Shown one piece after another: positions 36,241 through 47,820 of a stretch of DNA of 64,000 bases. The notes beneath the pieces are model-generated. The model searched no databases and was not told the origin of the DNA. It was given only the letters and a program-made list of their open reading frames with translations. Made by a program: the position numbers and the translations under genes. The DNA comes from Haberlea rhodopensis (Eukaryota; Streptophyta; Magnoliopsida; Lamiales; Gesneriaceae). Location: positions 28,473,879-28,537,878 of the forward strand of contig CAJQUN010000003.1 of the NCBI GenBank assembly GCA_907163345.1, read 5' to 3'. Numbering within the stretch: position 1 is the stretch's first letter; each line of letters opens with the position of its first letter.

Positions 36241-36935
36241 TTCAATTATATTGATTATCTGAAATGTTATTACCGATGCTAAAACCCGCTTGGTTCCATG
36301 CACGTCCTGAGTACATTATTATGATATGGGGAAATTTTATAATTGATGGTTGTTTGGTAGGAAAGATTCAGTAATCTTTTCAAAAATATATATAGAATAT
36401 ACAAAATTCAAGAATTGTAGTAATCCAAATGGGTTGGAAAAAACCCCAACCCGAGGCAACATCGAGACGGATTGCGGGTTAGGCGTGTCAATTAGGTCTA
36501 ATGAGTTAAGATTATTAAATAAAATTTTAATTAATTAATATAAATTTTATTGTAAATTAATTAATTGATTATCAGATAGGCCAACCCGATCCAAATAAGC
36601 TCAACCCGCAATTTAAATGGTCTAGCCCTTTTGCCTTCAGACTGATACTTCTGGCCCAATCAGCCTATGTAGAGGTCAGGTTGGGCCAACCCGGTGGGTA
36701 CATCTCGTTTTGACGGGTCTAGTGCATGTAATAACTCTGATTTTCCAATTTGAAAATTCTAACATTATTGTTTACAATTTATCTATTATTGTTGTATTTT
36801 TCAAACAACTTTCTTTTTAAGTTTCTTAATTGGGTACGTGTAGTAGTAGGCCTTATTATATCTAAGGTAATTCAAAAAGAAACTTGTTTAAAACTCATTC
36901 CCTAGCCCACTAAAACCACAACTCAATGGCATTGA
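36241..36935. other. Unassigned, includes GGGTTGG-type repeat
   Basis: Around 36430-36720 there are CCAACCCG/CGGGTTGG phrases in both orientations around an AT-rich centre, typical of small foldback repeats in plants. No gene is supported up to 36935. Confidence 0.3.
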
Positions 36936-37091
36936 ATGGAGAAATTTAGGAATTTTTTCAGGAAAAGTAGCAAAGACTTGCTCAAGGCCTTCAATGGTAT
37001 AGAATCCAGCTTGGCGACACTCATCGAGTCAGCTTCAAATTGCAACGACATTGGTGTTAATATCTTAGAAAGCAGGATTTCATTGCAGTAA
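36936..37091 (+). CDS. Small 51-codon ORF, hypothetical
   Basis: An ATG at 36936 opens a 51-codon frame, MEKFRNFFRKSSKDLLKAFN and so on, ending ESRISLQ before TAA. Its amphipathic, Lys/Leu/Ser composition is more protein-like than random AT-rich DNA. The end TTGCAG followed by TAATCT could also be an exon edge. It matches nothing I recognise. It may be a small gene, a captured exon, or chance. Confidence 0.22.
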   Translation: MEKFRNFFRKSSKDLLKAFNGIESSLATLIESASNCNDIGVNILESRISLQ

Positions 37092-37400
37092 TCTCCAAAT
37101 TGTTCTGCTCCTAAATCTCACAACCTACACATTTCGAAGTCCATGTAAATTGCTTTTAAGAAAGTCCTATATTTAAGAACAATTTTAAAAAGAATCTAAT
37201 TTTTTAAAATTTATTACTTTTATAAAAACAAAAGTATAATCTTCAAAATAAAGAAAGTATAACATTGTTAGTTGTTGTCAGCTAGGAAGCATGTGTTGGA
37301 AAAATGAATTAAAGTTGAAAAGTTTTTTTTAACATGCTCTATCGATCGAGCACAGTAGCTCGATCGATCGAGCGGATCAGAAATTTTTTTGGTATTGTGA

Positions 37401-39666
37401 CGTCTATTTGCTAAGAATAAAAAACAAGGCCTTGGTAGTATTCAAACAATACAAGAATGAAGTTGAAAATCAACTTAGCAAAAAGATAAAGAATGTTCGA
37501 AGCGATAGAGGGTGGCATTATTCACCAAATCACTGCCCCCTATTCACCACAATCAAATGGTATTGTCGAACGTAAAAATCGTACTCTAAAAGAGATGATG
37601 AATGCTATTTTGATAAGTTCTGGATTACCACAAAACTTGTGAGGCGAAGCAATCCTGTCGGCCAACTACATTCTAAACAAAATACCACACAAAAGTAAGG
37701 ATGAAACTCCTTATGAGTTATGGAAAGGTCACAAGCCTTCCTACAAATACTTGAAAGTGTGGGGGTGCTTGGCTAAGGTAGAAGTACCAAAACCAAAGCA
37801 AGTGAAAATCGGGCCTAAAACAATAGATTGTGTATTTATTGGTTATACTAACAATAGTAGTGCATATCGATTTTAGTACATAAATCTGAAATAAGTGATG
37901 TGCATGAAGGTACCATCATGGAATCAAGAAATGTGGTATTTTTTTAAGAAGTATTTCCTTACAAAACTAACAAGGAAATTAGCCCTAAGAAAATGGTGTA
38001 TGAAGATGCTAACCGTGACTCTATTGAGGAAGTAGAACCACGACGTAGCAAGAGAACGAAAGTGGCTAAGACTTATGGTCCTGACTTCATGACATATATG
38101 TTGGACAATGAACCAAGATCGGTTAGTGACGCCTTATCTAACCCTGATGCTCCTATTTGGAAAGAGGCTATTAATGGCGAGATAGAATCCATAAAGCAAA
38201 ACCACACGTGGGAATTGGTAGACCTTCCAACTGGAAGTAAACCATTAGAATGCAAATTGATTTTTAAAAGAAAATATAAGTCCGATGGTTCAATTGATAA
38301 GTACAAGGCGAGACTCTGGCAAAGGGATATAGACAAAAAGAAGGCCTTGATTACTTTACATATTCACCAGTCACAATAATTACGTCCATTAGAGTGATCA
38401 TTGCTATCGCTGCTCTAAACAATTTAGAGATACATCAAATGGATGTAAAAACGGCATTCCTCAATGGGGAACTTGAGGAGGAAATTTATATGAAACAACC
38501 TGAGGGGTTTGTTGTTCCCGGACAAGAGAAAAATGTGTGTAGACTCGTTAAGTCATTGTATGGGCTTAAGCAAGCGCCAAAACAATGGCATGAAAAATTT
38601 GACAAAACTATGTTGTCAAAATTAACGAGTGTGACAAATGCGTTTACATGAAAAACACGCCTAAGGCATATGTAATAGTATGTTTGTATGTTGATGATAT
38701 GCTCATAGTGGTAAGCAACTTAGAAATCATCAATGGAACAAAGAAAATGTTAATAAAACATTTTGAAATGAAAGATATGGGTGAAGCTGATGTGATACTT
38801 GGAATTAAAATCTCCAAGACATCCGAAGGACGAGTGTTGTCACAGTCTCATTATGTTGAGAAAATACTCGATAAATTTCTCGCGAATGATACTTCGTCTG
38901 TAAAAACACCATATGACCTGAATCTACATTTGGTTAAAAACAAAGGAGACCCTGTCATACAATTAGAATACTCAAGGATGATTGGCAGTCTCATGTATCT
39001 CATGAACTGTACACGTCCTGATATTGCATATGCGGTTGGCAAACTAAGTAGATTCACGAGCAATCCAAACAATGACCATTGGAAGGCATTGACGAGGGTA
39101 CTTAAATATTTAAGATACATCATAAACTATGGATTGTACTATATAAGATATCCTGCTGTATTGGAAGGATACAGTGATGCAAATTGGATATTGGACACTC
39201 AAGACTCCAAGTCGACAAGTGGTTATGTTTTTACCATTGGAGGGGTTGCAGTGTCATGGAAATCTACCAAGCAAACCTGTATTGCTAGATACACTATGGA
39301 ATCTAAATTCATAGCTTTGGATAAAGCGGGAGAAGAAGCTGAATGGCTTAGAAGTTTCTTGGAAGAAATTCCTTGTTGGGAAAAACCTGTGTCTGCAATT
39401 GAAATACATTGCGATAGCCAATCTGCTATTGGAAGGGCACAGAGTAGCATGTATAATGGTAAGTCTAGACATATACGTCGTAGACACAATACTATTAAAC
39501 AGTTAATCTCAAATGGCATTATGTTCATTGACTACGTGAAGTCAAAAGAAAATATTGGGGATCCGCTCACGAAAGGTTTGCCTAGAGATCAAGTATATTG
39601 TTTATCAAGGGGAATGAGATTAAAACCCTATAATCAAAATCTTGTGGTGGATACCCAACCTATGTG
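37401..39666 (+). pseudogene. Copia pol remnant (INT-RT-RNase H)
   Basis: The integrase end is readable as ALVVFKQYKNEVENQLSKKI, then HQITAPYSPQSNGIVERKNR, and YELWKGHKPSYKYLKVWGCL with an in-frame stop after LPQNL. The frame 37993-38379 holds the INT-RT junction (EPRRSKRTKVAKTYGPDF, APIWKEAINGEIESIKQNHT). RT follows in two more frames, with MDVKTAFLNGELEEEIYMKQ, YGLKQAPKQWHEKF and the catalytic CLYVDDMLIV. RNase H (to 39666) shows GYSDANWILD, STSGYVFTIGG, SKFIALDKAG and HCDSQSAIGRAQ. There are at least two frameshifts and one stop. It resembles TNT1-94-type polyproteins. Confidence 0.88.
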
Positions 39667-40152
39667 ACTGGAGATCCCAAGATCTAGGTTCAAAAGGGAC
39701 AACCAAACTACAAGATTGTATAAACACCTTGGAGAATTAATCTCTGACCCATTACTATGATAAGGGGTGTAGCCTGCAAAAAGGGTACGAGGATAGGCAA
39801 AAGGCCTTTAATGATTCCTAAGACATATTAGAATATGTTGGAGTATAACGGGATACTCTTCTAGGAGATCACCTACGTAAGTGCAAAGTGTGGCCGCTTC
39901 AAAGAATGGAAAGCACTTATGAAACCAAGCGTGGTCCATGGCCGAAACGGACACAACCGTAAGAAACCAATACGGAGGTTAGAATTGTTATGGTGTGGGT
40001 TCAATTGTCTTGGTTTACACCAACGACTAAATAGTTCAAGACTAAGTCAAGCAAATCCGATTGAATACTACTACGGAAGATTCAAAGCCTCAAGCTATCT
40101 CTCCAGATGCCATTATAGTTCGTCAAAGCACTCAATTGCATACATGGGGGAT

Positions 40153-40713
40153 TGTTGGAAAATTATTAAAGTTGAAAAGTTTTTTTTTAAACATGCTCGA
40201 TCGATCGAGCACAGTAGCTCGATCGATCGAGCGGACTAGAAATTTTTTTGGTATTGTGAACAGTAGCTCGATCGATCGAGCACTGTATTTGTTTTGTGAA
40301 ATGGTATGTCCATTCACGTTTGGGGTGTGATTTTTGGCCAAATATTGCCTCCAAATGGTGTCATTTGGACTTGATTTTTGGTCTACTATATAAACAACAT
40401 AACCCCACTTGTTTTAATAATAGATTTTGGAAATCAACATTATATTTTTAGTGAAATTTGAGAGCATTTGTTGTTCATCAAATTGAGTGCTTTGAACCTT
40501 TGTGGTATGAGGACTTGTGATTTGGAGTGTTGCTATCACAAGTCATAGTCGTTGTATCTTGGGAGATAAATTGCCATAGCAAACCGTAAGTACCATAGCG
40601 GGGCAATATTGTCTTAAGGACGGAGATTACAAATCTCGCTTCGACATAAAACTTGTTTTGAAGCCATTGTTATTTTTTCCTAAGATACACTTTGAGAGAA
40701 TTTTTGTACAACA
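40153..40713 (+). repeat. Copia 3' LTR (561 bp)
   Basis: It follows the purine run CATGGGGGAT and spans TGTTGGAAAATT...TTGTACAACA. It contains three 16-bp palindromes GCTCGATCGATCGAGC (about 40196-40282) upstream of a TATA box TATATAAA at 40387. The 5' remnant 37294-37400 carries the matching first two, the first mutated to CTATCGATCGAGC. Confidence 0.9.
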
Positions 40714-40754
40714 GCATGGACATTGACACGATGACAAGAATTTTCTAACCTTCC

Positions 40755-41355
40755 AGGATACAACACAGTTTTATATTTTAATACATATTGTATCTATTAT
40801 ATTACAAAATATTAAAATTTACATTTTTTAAATTCTAAAACCATGTAAAAGCAACAAAATATTCTTACTAAATTAAAGAAGCGTATAAATAAATATGTGC
40901 CACTAGAATCATCATTGTATCACACAGACTAACACCAAATGCATAGTACTTCAATTCATAAAGTTCAACAACCACGTCCAAATAAAATATTACGCCGAAT
41001 ATCTTCTTAGCAATTCAAGAAGCATATAAATAAATACATATCACTAAAACCATCATAGTGACACCTATACTAGCAACAAATATATATTAGTTCAATTAAC
41101 ATAAAGTTTAACAAACATGTCCAAATTTCATTTTAGTCAAAAACTTTTTAAATTGTACAATTAACCTCTAAAAGTCCATCTACGTGTCGGACACAACATT
41201 CGACTGTGCCCGACACGGGTACCGATTTAATTTTATTTTTAAATTAAGAATACGCCACGTGGCATATTCGATACATGTTCTAGGGATGTCAGTGTATTAA
41301 AAGTGTCCGACAATGCTCCTAGTCATTTTCAGGAGTATCCGTGCATCATACGTTG
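40755..41355 (-). repeat. Dispersed GTGTCCGAC-type repeat, copy B
   Basis: This is the reverse-complement partner of 11395-11871, with shared blocks AAATTCTAAAACCATGTAAA, GCGTATAAATAAATA and AAGTTCAACAACC/AAGTTTAACAAAC. Beyond the shared part it has GTGTCGGACAC, CCACGTGGCATATTCGATAC and CCGTGCATCATACG, the last matching the resumed copy A at about 32800. The TGATGCACGG phrase at both extremities may be a terminal inverted repeat. Confidence 0.55.
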
Positions 41356-41376
41356 TCAGAAAATTATATGTTTCGG

Positions 41377-41385
<9 letters not shown>

Positions 41386-41417
<32 letters not shown>
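41386..41417. repeat. (TA)n microsatellite
   Basis: About 15 TA units directly precede the left end of the foldback element and probably formed its insertion target. Confidence 0.9.
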
Positions 41418-41420
<3 letters not shown>

Positions 41421-41599
41421 TATGGGAAAACTCAAAAAAAATCCCCATTATCATACTTAATTATGGAATCAGTCCCTATGTCAGAAAAATTAATTCAAAC
41501 TCCCTACTGCAACTTAAAACTTTGTTCTAACTTCCTATTTTAGTAAAATGACTATAATACCCCTCTACTAAAAGTTAAAACTTTTAATTTGAGAAATCA

Positions 41600-43720
41600 T
41601 TACAGTTAGTACGAAACCTATACAATTTTGGTACACATTACACATAAAATCGATATGAAATTTATACAATTTTGGTACAAGTTAAAAATGAAATTGGTAT
41701 GAAACATATATTATTTTAGGTACTTATTACACGTGAAGTTGGTATGAAACATATACAATTTTGGTACTAGTTACACATGAAGTTTGTATGAAACCAATAC
41801 AATTTTGGTACAAGTTACACATGAAATTGGTATAAAACTTATACTACATTCGGTACTTATTACATGTGAATGTGGTATGAAATCTATACAATTTCGGTAC
41901 TAAATTTACATAAAATTTGTATGTAACATATACAAATTTGGTACTAATTACGAATAAAATTGGTACAAAACTTAGTCTATTTTCAGTACTTATTACATAT
42001 GAAATTGGTATGAAATCTTTATAATTTTGGTATTAGTTACACATGAAATTTGTATGAAACCTATATAATTTTGGTACAAGTTACATATGAAATTGGTACG
42101 AAACATATACTTTTTTGGTACTTATTACACATGAAGTTGGTATGAAACATATACAATTTTGGTACTTATTACACTTGAACTTGGTATGAAACATATACAA
42201 TTTTGGTACTAGTTATACGTGAAGTTGGTATGAAACATATACTATATTCGAAACTTATTACACGTAAAGTTGGTATGAAACATATACAATTTCGGTACCA
42301 ACTATGCACAAAATTGGTATGAAACCCATATAATTTTGGTACTAATTACGAATAAAATTGATACGAAACCTATTCTATTTTCGGTACTTATTACAAATGA
42401 AATTGGTATGACATCTTTACAATTTTGGTACTAATTACACATGAAATTGATATGACACATATACAATTTTGGTACAGTTATACATGAAATTCGTATGAAA
42501 CCTATACTTTTTAGGTACTTATTACACTTGAAGTGGTATAAAACATATACAATTTTGGTACTTATCACACTTGAAGTTGGTATAAAACATATACAATTTT
42601 GGTACTAGTTACACGTGAAGTTGGTATGAAACCTATACTATATTCGAAACTTATTACACGTAAAGTTAGTTTGAAACCTATACAATTTCGGTACTAAGTA
42701 TACATAAAATTGGCATGAAATCTATATAAATTTGGTACTAGTTACACGTGAAGTTGGTATGAAACATATACTATATTCGAAACTTATTACACGTAAAGCT
42801 ATTATGAAACCTATACAATTTCGGTACTTAGTATACATAAAATTGGTATGAAACCTGTACTATTTTTGGTATTTAATACATTAAATTAGTATGGAATTTT
42901 TATAATTTTATATTAATTACACAAGAAATTGGAACGATATCTATAAAATTTTGGTACAGGTTACACGTGAAATTGGTATTAAACCTATATTAGTTTCGGT
43001 ACTTATTACACGTGAAGTTAGTATGAAAGAATACAATTTTGGTACTAGTTACACATGAAGTTGGTATGAAATATATACAATTTTCGTACTAGTTACACAT
43101 GAAATTGGTATAAAATATATACTATATTTGGTACTTATCACGCGTGAAGTTGTATGAAATCTATACAATTTCGGTACCAATTACATATGAAATTGATATT
43201 AAAACCATACAATTTTGGTATTAGTTACATATAAAATTGGTATTAAACATACATCATCTATTGGTATTGTTACACATGAAATTGGTATTAAATCTATACA
43301 ATTTTGGTACTAGTTACTCATGAAATTAATATTAAATTTATACAATTTTGGTACTAGTTGTACATGAAATTGGTATTCAACGTATACAATTTCGGTACTA
43401 ATTACACATCAATATTGATGTTCAATGTATATATCGGATAAACAAACAATATCAAATTAAAAAAACAATAACAACATTTCTATAGAATCTACTATTAATG
43501 TTAATATTCTATATCGAACAAACAAAAATATCAATTTCAAATAACATCAATTTCAAACTTTACAAACAATATTTGTTTGTTATGGTACTAGTTACACATG
43601 AAATTTTTATGAAACATATACTATTTTCAGTACTTATTACATGCGAAGTTGGTCTAAAACCTATACTAGTTACACATGAGATATGTGTATATGAGTTGTA
43701 TAAATGTCATTGACATTACT
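41600..43720 (+). repeat. 44-bp minisatellite, left arm
   Basis: The unit is two related 22-bp halves, GGTATGAAACATATACAATT+TT and GGTACTTATTACACTTGAAG+TT, both beginning GGTA. Roughly 45 units are present, diverged. Variants recur at about 400 bp (nine units): TTCGAAACTTATTACACGTA at about 42248 and 42647, and ATTACGAATAAAATTG at about 41948 and 42347, so a higher-order period exists. A stretch of about 170 bp near 43390-43560 interrupts the array with AACAAACAATATCAA-type sequence not seen in the right arm. Confidence 0.9.
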
Positions 43721-44130
43721 CTTTTCAATTGGACATTGCATGCAATGGGTTTAAGAGTAAACGTGCACGATGAATCGAGAATATGATTAGTGTATTATAA
43801 TGGATTATGTCAAATCGTGCTTTATTTCTACTTAACACTCGGAAGAGGCAATAGAATAACATATGATTTTTTGGCTAATAAACTGAAGAACACAACATAG
43901 TTATAGTTGGGTGAAGTCGAATCTCTAGAATCCGTTTTCATTAATTTTCTCCACTTAAATATTCATCATCTTGTTAGTTTATTTTGACTATTTAATTAAT
44001 TCTCCACTTAATTCGATTCATCAAGCACCTTTACTTTAAACTCATTGCATGCAATGCCCAATTGAAAGGCGAAATGCCAAGGATATTTATAAAACTTATA
44101 TATAACATATCTCTATGCTCACAGACGAGC
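43721..44130. other. Centre of foldback element
   Basis: The inverted arms continue to about 43785 and about 44003: TTTTCAATTGGACATTGCAT pairs with ATGCAATGCCCAATTGAAAG, and GTGCACGATGAATCGA with TTCGATTCATCAAGCAC. About 210 bp between them is unpaired and would be the loop. No ORF is present. Confidence 0.8.
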
Positions 44131-44574
44131 ATAGAATTTGTATTAATTCGTATCATGTGTAACTAGGACCAAATTACATAAGTTTAATACAAATTTCAAT
44201 TGCATAGATTTAATAGTACGGATATTATATAGGTTCCATAATTCATACCAATTTTATGTATACATAGTACAAAAATTGTATAGGTTTCACACCAACTTCA
44301 CGTGTAATAAGAACCGAATATATTATAGGTTTCGTACAAACTTCATGTGTAACTAGTACCAAAATTGTATATGTTTCATACCAAATTCAAGTGTAATAAC
44401 TACCAAAATTGTATATGTTTCATACCAACTTCATGTGTAATAAGTACCGAAACTATTATCAGTTTCATACCAATTTCACGTGTAACTTGTACCAAAATTA
44501 TATAGTTTTCATATCAATTTCATGTATAATTAGTACCAGACTTGTAAAAATTTCATACTAATTTAATATGTATT
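44131..44574 (-). repeat. 44-bp minisatellite, right arm, inner part
   Basis: The same unit as 41600-43720 in reverse orientation (CATACCAATTTCATGTGTAA, CTAGTACCAAAATTGTATA), about ten units. The Sirevirus insertion cuts it at 44574 and its target duplication is GTATT (44570-44574). Confidence 0.9.
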
Positions 44575-45660
44575 TGTTAGGATCGGTACGGAGTGTTTAG
44601 AGGAGGGTGAATGAACACTCCTAATAAAAATAATCCTTTGTGATTTCTTTCGGATTAGTGAAAGAAATATATTTCTTAATCAGCTTATATGCAGAACAGA
44701 CCACTGAAAATTTTAGTGTGGAACGGTCTGTTCTTAGACTAGTAAGAACGGCTCGATGACTTGAATAATATAACGAGTGCAGAATGATAAAAGGCAGAAT
44801 ATGTTTCTGGAAGTTCGAAGGTGGTGTAATCCTTCTACGTCTCCCCTTCTTCCAATTAAGGAAGGATTCCACTAGAAGACTTTGATTTATACAATCCTGT
44901 TGTACAAACCCGATTCAGCTGGATTTACCTTACTACCAGACTGAAACTCCTAGTCTCTCGATCTGTTCAGACACACTCTGTCTGACAGTTACAATTGATT
45001 CTCACTTCTCTATCTTACAAAAGATAGACTAATTTAGTCTATGCACACAATGATCATAAGATGATCAAATATTACAATATGCTTGTGCTTATGAAAACCT
45101 TCGGCTCGAGGATGTCTGAGCTTGTAAGCTTGTGCTGTTTTGTTTTCTTTTTGCGTTTTTTGATTGATCAGGCTCTCTCTTGAGCTCTTCTGTTGCACCC
45201 TTATATAGTTGCATGTACCAACGACATTATTTCCCTTTATGTGCAACTTTTGACTCTGCTCAAACTCTGAGTAAGCTACAGTCTTATTCTTTTGGGCACT
45301 TGCCATTCTGGTTCATGCTTTCGGCAACTGTCAGATGAGCTCTTCTTTGTCTTCTTACCTTTTATGGTAATCTTCAGTCCTTTGTCTTTTTCAGCATTAA
45401 TTGCAACATTAAATACTTCAATAAATAGCCGTTAATGATTCGGACTGAAGAGCGAAGCTTATACAACCTTGTCTGCTCTGATCTGATAATAGTTGAGCTG
45501 TTCTGAAGCTTCGATCTGGTCAGGCTGATGTTCATCGATCCGTTCTGATTTTGCAATATACCATGTCAGCTTGATCTGTTTTGAGCAATTGATCTGGTCA
45601 GTCTGATTTCTATCGATCCGTTCTGATTTGTTTTGTCATCTTTAAAATCCGGAACTAACA
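44575..45660 (-). repeat. Sirevirus 3' LTR
   Basis: On minus it runs TGTTAGTTCCGG to GATCCTAACA and is preceded by the polypurine tract AAAAAGGGGGAATT (minus, about 45661-45675). It is rich in GATCTG/CAGATC-type phrases. Confidence 0.92.
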
Positions 45661-45916
45661 AATTCCCCCTTTTTGATGATGACAAAACCTAGCTTCTAAA
45701 TCTTTTTATTCAGTCTTTTAAGAACTCTGAAGCGTATACTTGCAGATCAATTACTTCTTCTTGTTCAAAATAAATGAACACGGTTAAGTTGAAGTTCGGA
45801 TTGATTAAGCCATTTAGTTCAAAATAAATGAACGATGACTTAACTAAGAACTTTGATTTTTATTGAGCAAAAATCTTATATACAATTATAGTCAAGTCTC
45901 ACTTATATTTAGACCG

Positions 45917-47421
45917 CTACTTCTTTGATGAAGACTGAGGTGGCTTGAAGTCCTTTCTCTTTTCCCCCTTTTTGTCAGCAGCAATCTCTTGAAGAAAATC
46001 GACAATCTGGGCGAGCTGAGCGCTGATAGCATCAAGACGAGTGTCTTGAGCAAGAAGGGACTTGGCGACGGAGGCTCGAACTTCAGTGGCCAGCTCGATC
46101 TGTTCTTTTCTCAGACTGTTTTTATATGTAGCTTGCTGAGAGAATAGATCATTCAGTCCGCGCTGAATGCTGCTAATGTTGGCTGTCATCTTCTCTTTGA
46201 AAGATTCAAAATCCAAGAATGTAGTCCTCTGACTTTGATGAACTTCTATGACTCGTTGAGAGAGAGATAGACAGTTATCCGAAAGGTGTTGAAGGGACTT
46301 GGCCAGAGATGGAGCTTCATCAGATGAAAGGCTTGGAGAGTGATCAGATGACGACAAGCCATGATCAACTTTTGCGGCAATTGGTATAAGTGAAGTCATA
46401 GCAGATTGGCGTGTTTCGGACCGGATCAAGGTGACCAAGGCCGAGGTGGTTGGAGCTGTTCAAGGTTTAGTTGTAGTTTGGGGTGCAGGGGTGGCTTTTG
46501 TGGAGGGCAATATAGGTAAGGTTTTGAGAGGTAAGGTTTTGATGGGCTTGGTGATCTGGGTTCTTGGCTTCTTAGGAGGGGGCTTGGCTGGAGATGAAGG
46601 AGCAGACTGAGTTTCCTCTGAGTCAGTCTGGATAGTCAGTTTGCGCTTGACTCGGGTTTTTCTAGCAGCCTGTTCTTCTTCTTGTTCAATTTTGACAGCC
46701 ACCAGATCGAAAGAAGTAGGTGGAGCACTTTTGGACTTTAGTAGTGCCAAACCCTTGGGGTTGAGTTGAAAATTTTAGAAGGGCTCAAGGCAGACGGCTT
46801 CCCCAGCTCGATATTCAAAGTCTCCAAAAGCTTGCTGAGGGGAACTGCAAAGCATACAGCCTGTTTGGATGCGATGACCGTTTCAAGCAAAACTCCATAC
46901 AAGATTGCGGACCAGTTCATCTTCTGGCCGGAGTGAATAGCAGCCATGGCCCGGAATTTCTCGACAGTGACGGCGTCATAGCTTCCGGCTTTGCCCAAGA
47001 GTGGCTTGCCAACAATCTCGCATAGAACTTGGAAATGAAAGAGCATTTCCTTCTTCTTGAATGAGGGCTGCAGTCGGTGGCCAAAAATGGATACCTTCCC
47101 CTGAAGATTAGTGATAGTGGCCTGAGGGATGTGGCCAAACTCCGTAAATCCGGTGTTGGGAAGACCAAAGGTTTTTGACAGCGTCGACTGAGAAATGTCA
47201 AATGATTTACCCTTGACGGTGGTGGAGATGAACGTCTTCTGAGACACAGCATTGGCAAACAATTCTCGAATCTCCGACTCGTAAACCACCGTTCCGCATT
47301 CCAGAAAGTTCCTTAATCCAGAAGACTCCAAGGATTTGAACATGAAGACCATTTCTGGATCTTCATCCCTGTAGATTTCATTGAACTCAACAGATAGAGA
47401 ATTGTGAGTGATAGTAGCCAT
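45917..47421 (-). pseudogene. Sirevirus extra ORF downstream of pol ('dystroglycan-like' family), one frameshift and one stop
   Basis: Three consecutive open parts on minus: 47421-46738 (227 codons, MATITHNSLSVEFNEIYRDE at the start, with KKKEMLFHFQVLCEIVGKPL and MNWSAILYGVLLETVIA), 46750-46460 (Lys/Pro-rich, RKTRVKRKLTIQTDSEETQS) and 46438-45917 (helical, coiled-coil-like, ending Lys-rich). The first two are joined by a one-base frameshift near 46745; the last two are in one frame separated by a TGA at 46460-46462. The intact protein would be about 500 residues. The first part resembles plant proteins often misnamed dystroglycan-like; that likeness is from memory. Position corresponds to the env-like ORF of Sireviruses, but I see no clear signal peptide or membrane segment. 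Function unknown. Confidence 0.75.
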
Positions 47422-47820
47422 TTGTGCGTAATGAAGAATACGGAGAAATTGAAAAATATTTGAGAGTTAGAAAACAGACAGCAGTAATTTGTAAAAAGTG
47501 AAAAGAAAGTGAAGTGTTCAGCCCGCTAAATAGGAGAGAGAAGACACGTGTCTGTATCTCGATGACTGATACTTAAATAATTCAAAATAAACGGACAGGA
47601 TGATAGAGAGATAAGGCGGTTAAAATTGCAATCAGTCCGGGCTGTTTTAAATAATTACTTTATTTAAAGATTTGTTGACCAGACAGATCATGGGATAACA
47701 TCAGATTTGGCATAGATCGGTCTGAAAGTTCGGACCGGTCTGTGTCTTTCTGATCATTGTATTATCGACCTGTGCCAGCATATAATCTTTAAAAGCGAAA
47801 AGAAAGATATGTCTAAAATA
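47422..47820 (-). other. Spacer between pol and extra ORF
   Basis: About 400 bp without an ORF between the RNase H stop and the extra ORF. An ACACGTGT G-box-like palindrome occurs at about 47551. Because the extra ORF has its own ATG far from pol, this spacer could hold a splice acceptor or promoter, but I see no decisive motif. Confidence 0.4.

Larger units (their letters stand above)
37294..40713 (+). mobile_element. Copia LTR retrotransposon, internally deleted
   Basis: It is flanked by the perfect target duplication GCATG (37289-37293, 40714-40718). The 5' LTR is reduced to its first about 107 bp (37294-37400); the 3' LTR (40153-40713) is complete. The deletion removed the rest of the 5' LTR, PBS, gag, protease and the start of integrase. 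Remaining pol: INT C-terminus, RT and RNase H. The order INT-RT-RNase H defines Copia. Confidence 0.9.

Noticed and set aside
41600..43720. 44-bp array as CRISPR or as a centromeric satellite locus
   Set aside because: There are no unique spacers. The array ends within about 2 kb and is bounded by inverted transposon-like ends, so a local centromere is not supported.
46460..46750. Lys/Pro-rich 96-codon frame as a separate gene
   Set aside because: It is in one frame with 46438-45917 apart from a single TGA and overlaps the end of 47421-46738; it is the middle of one broken ORF.
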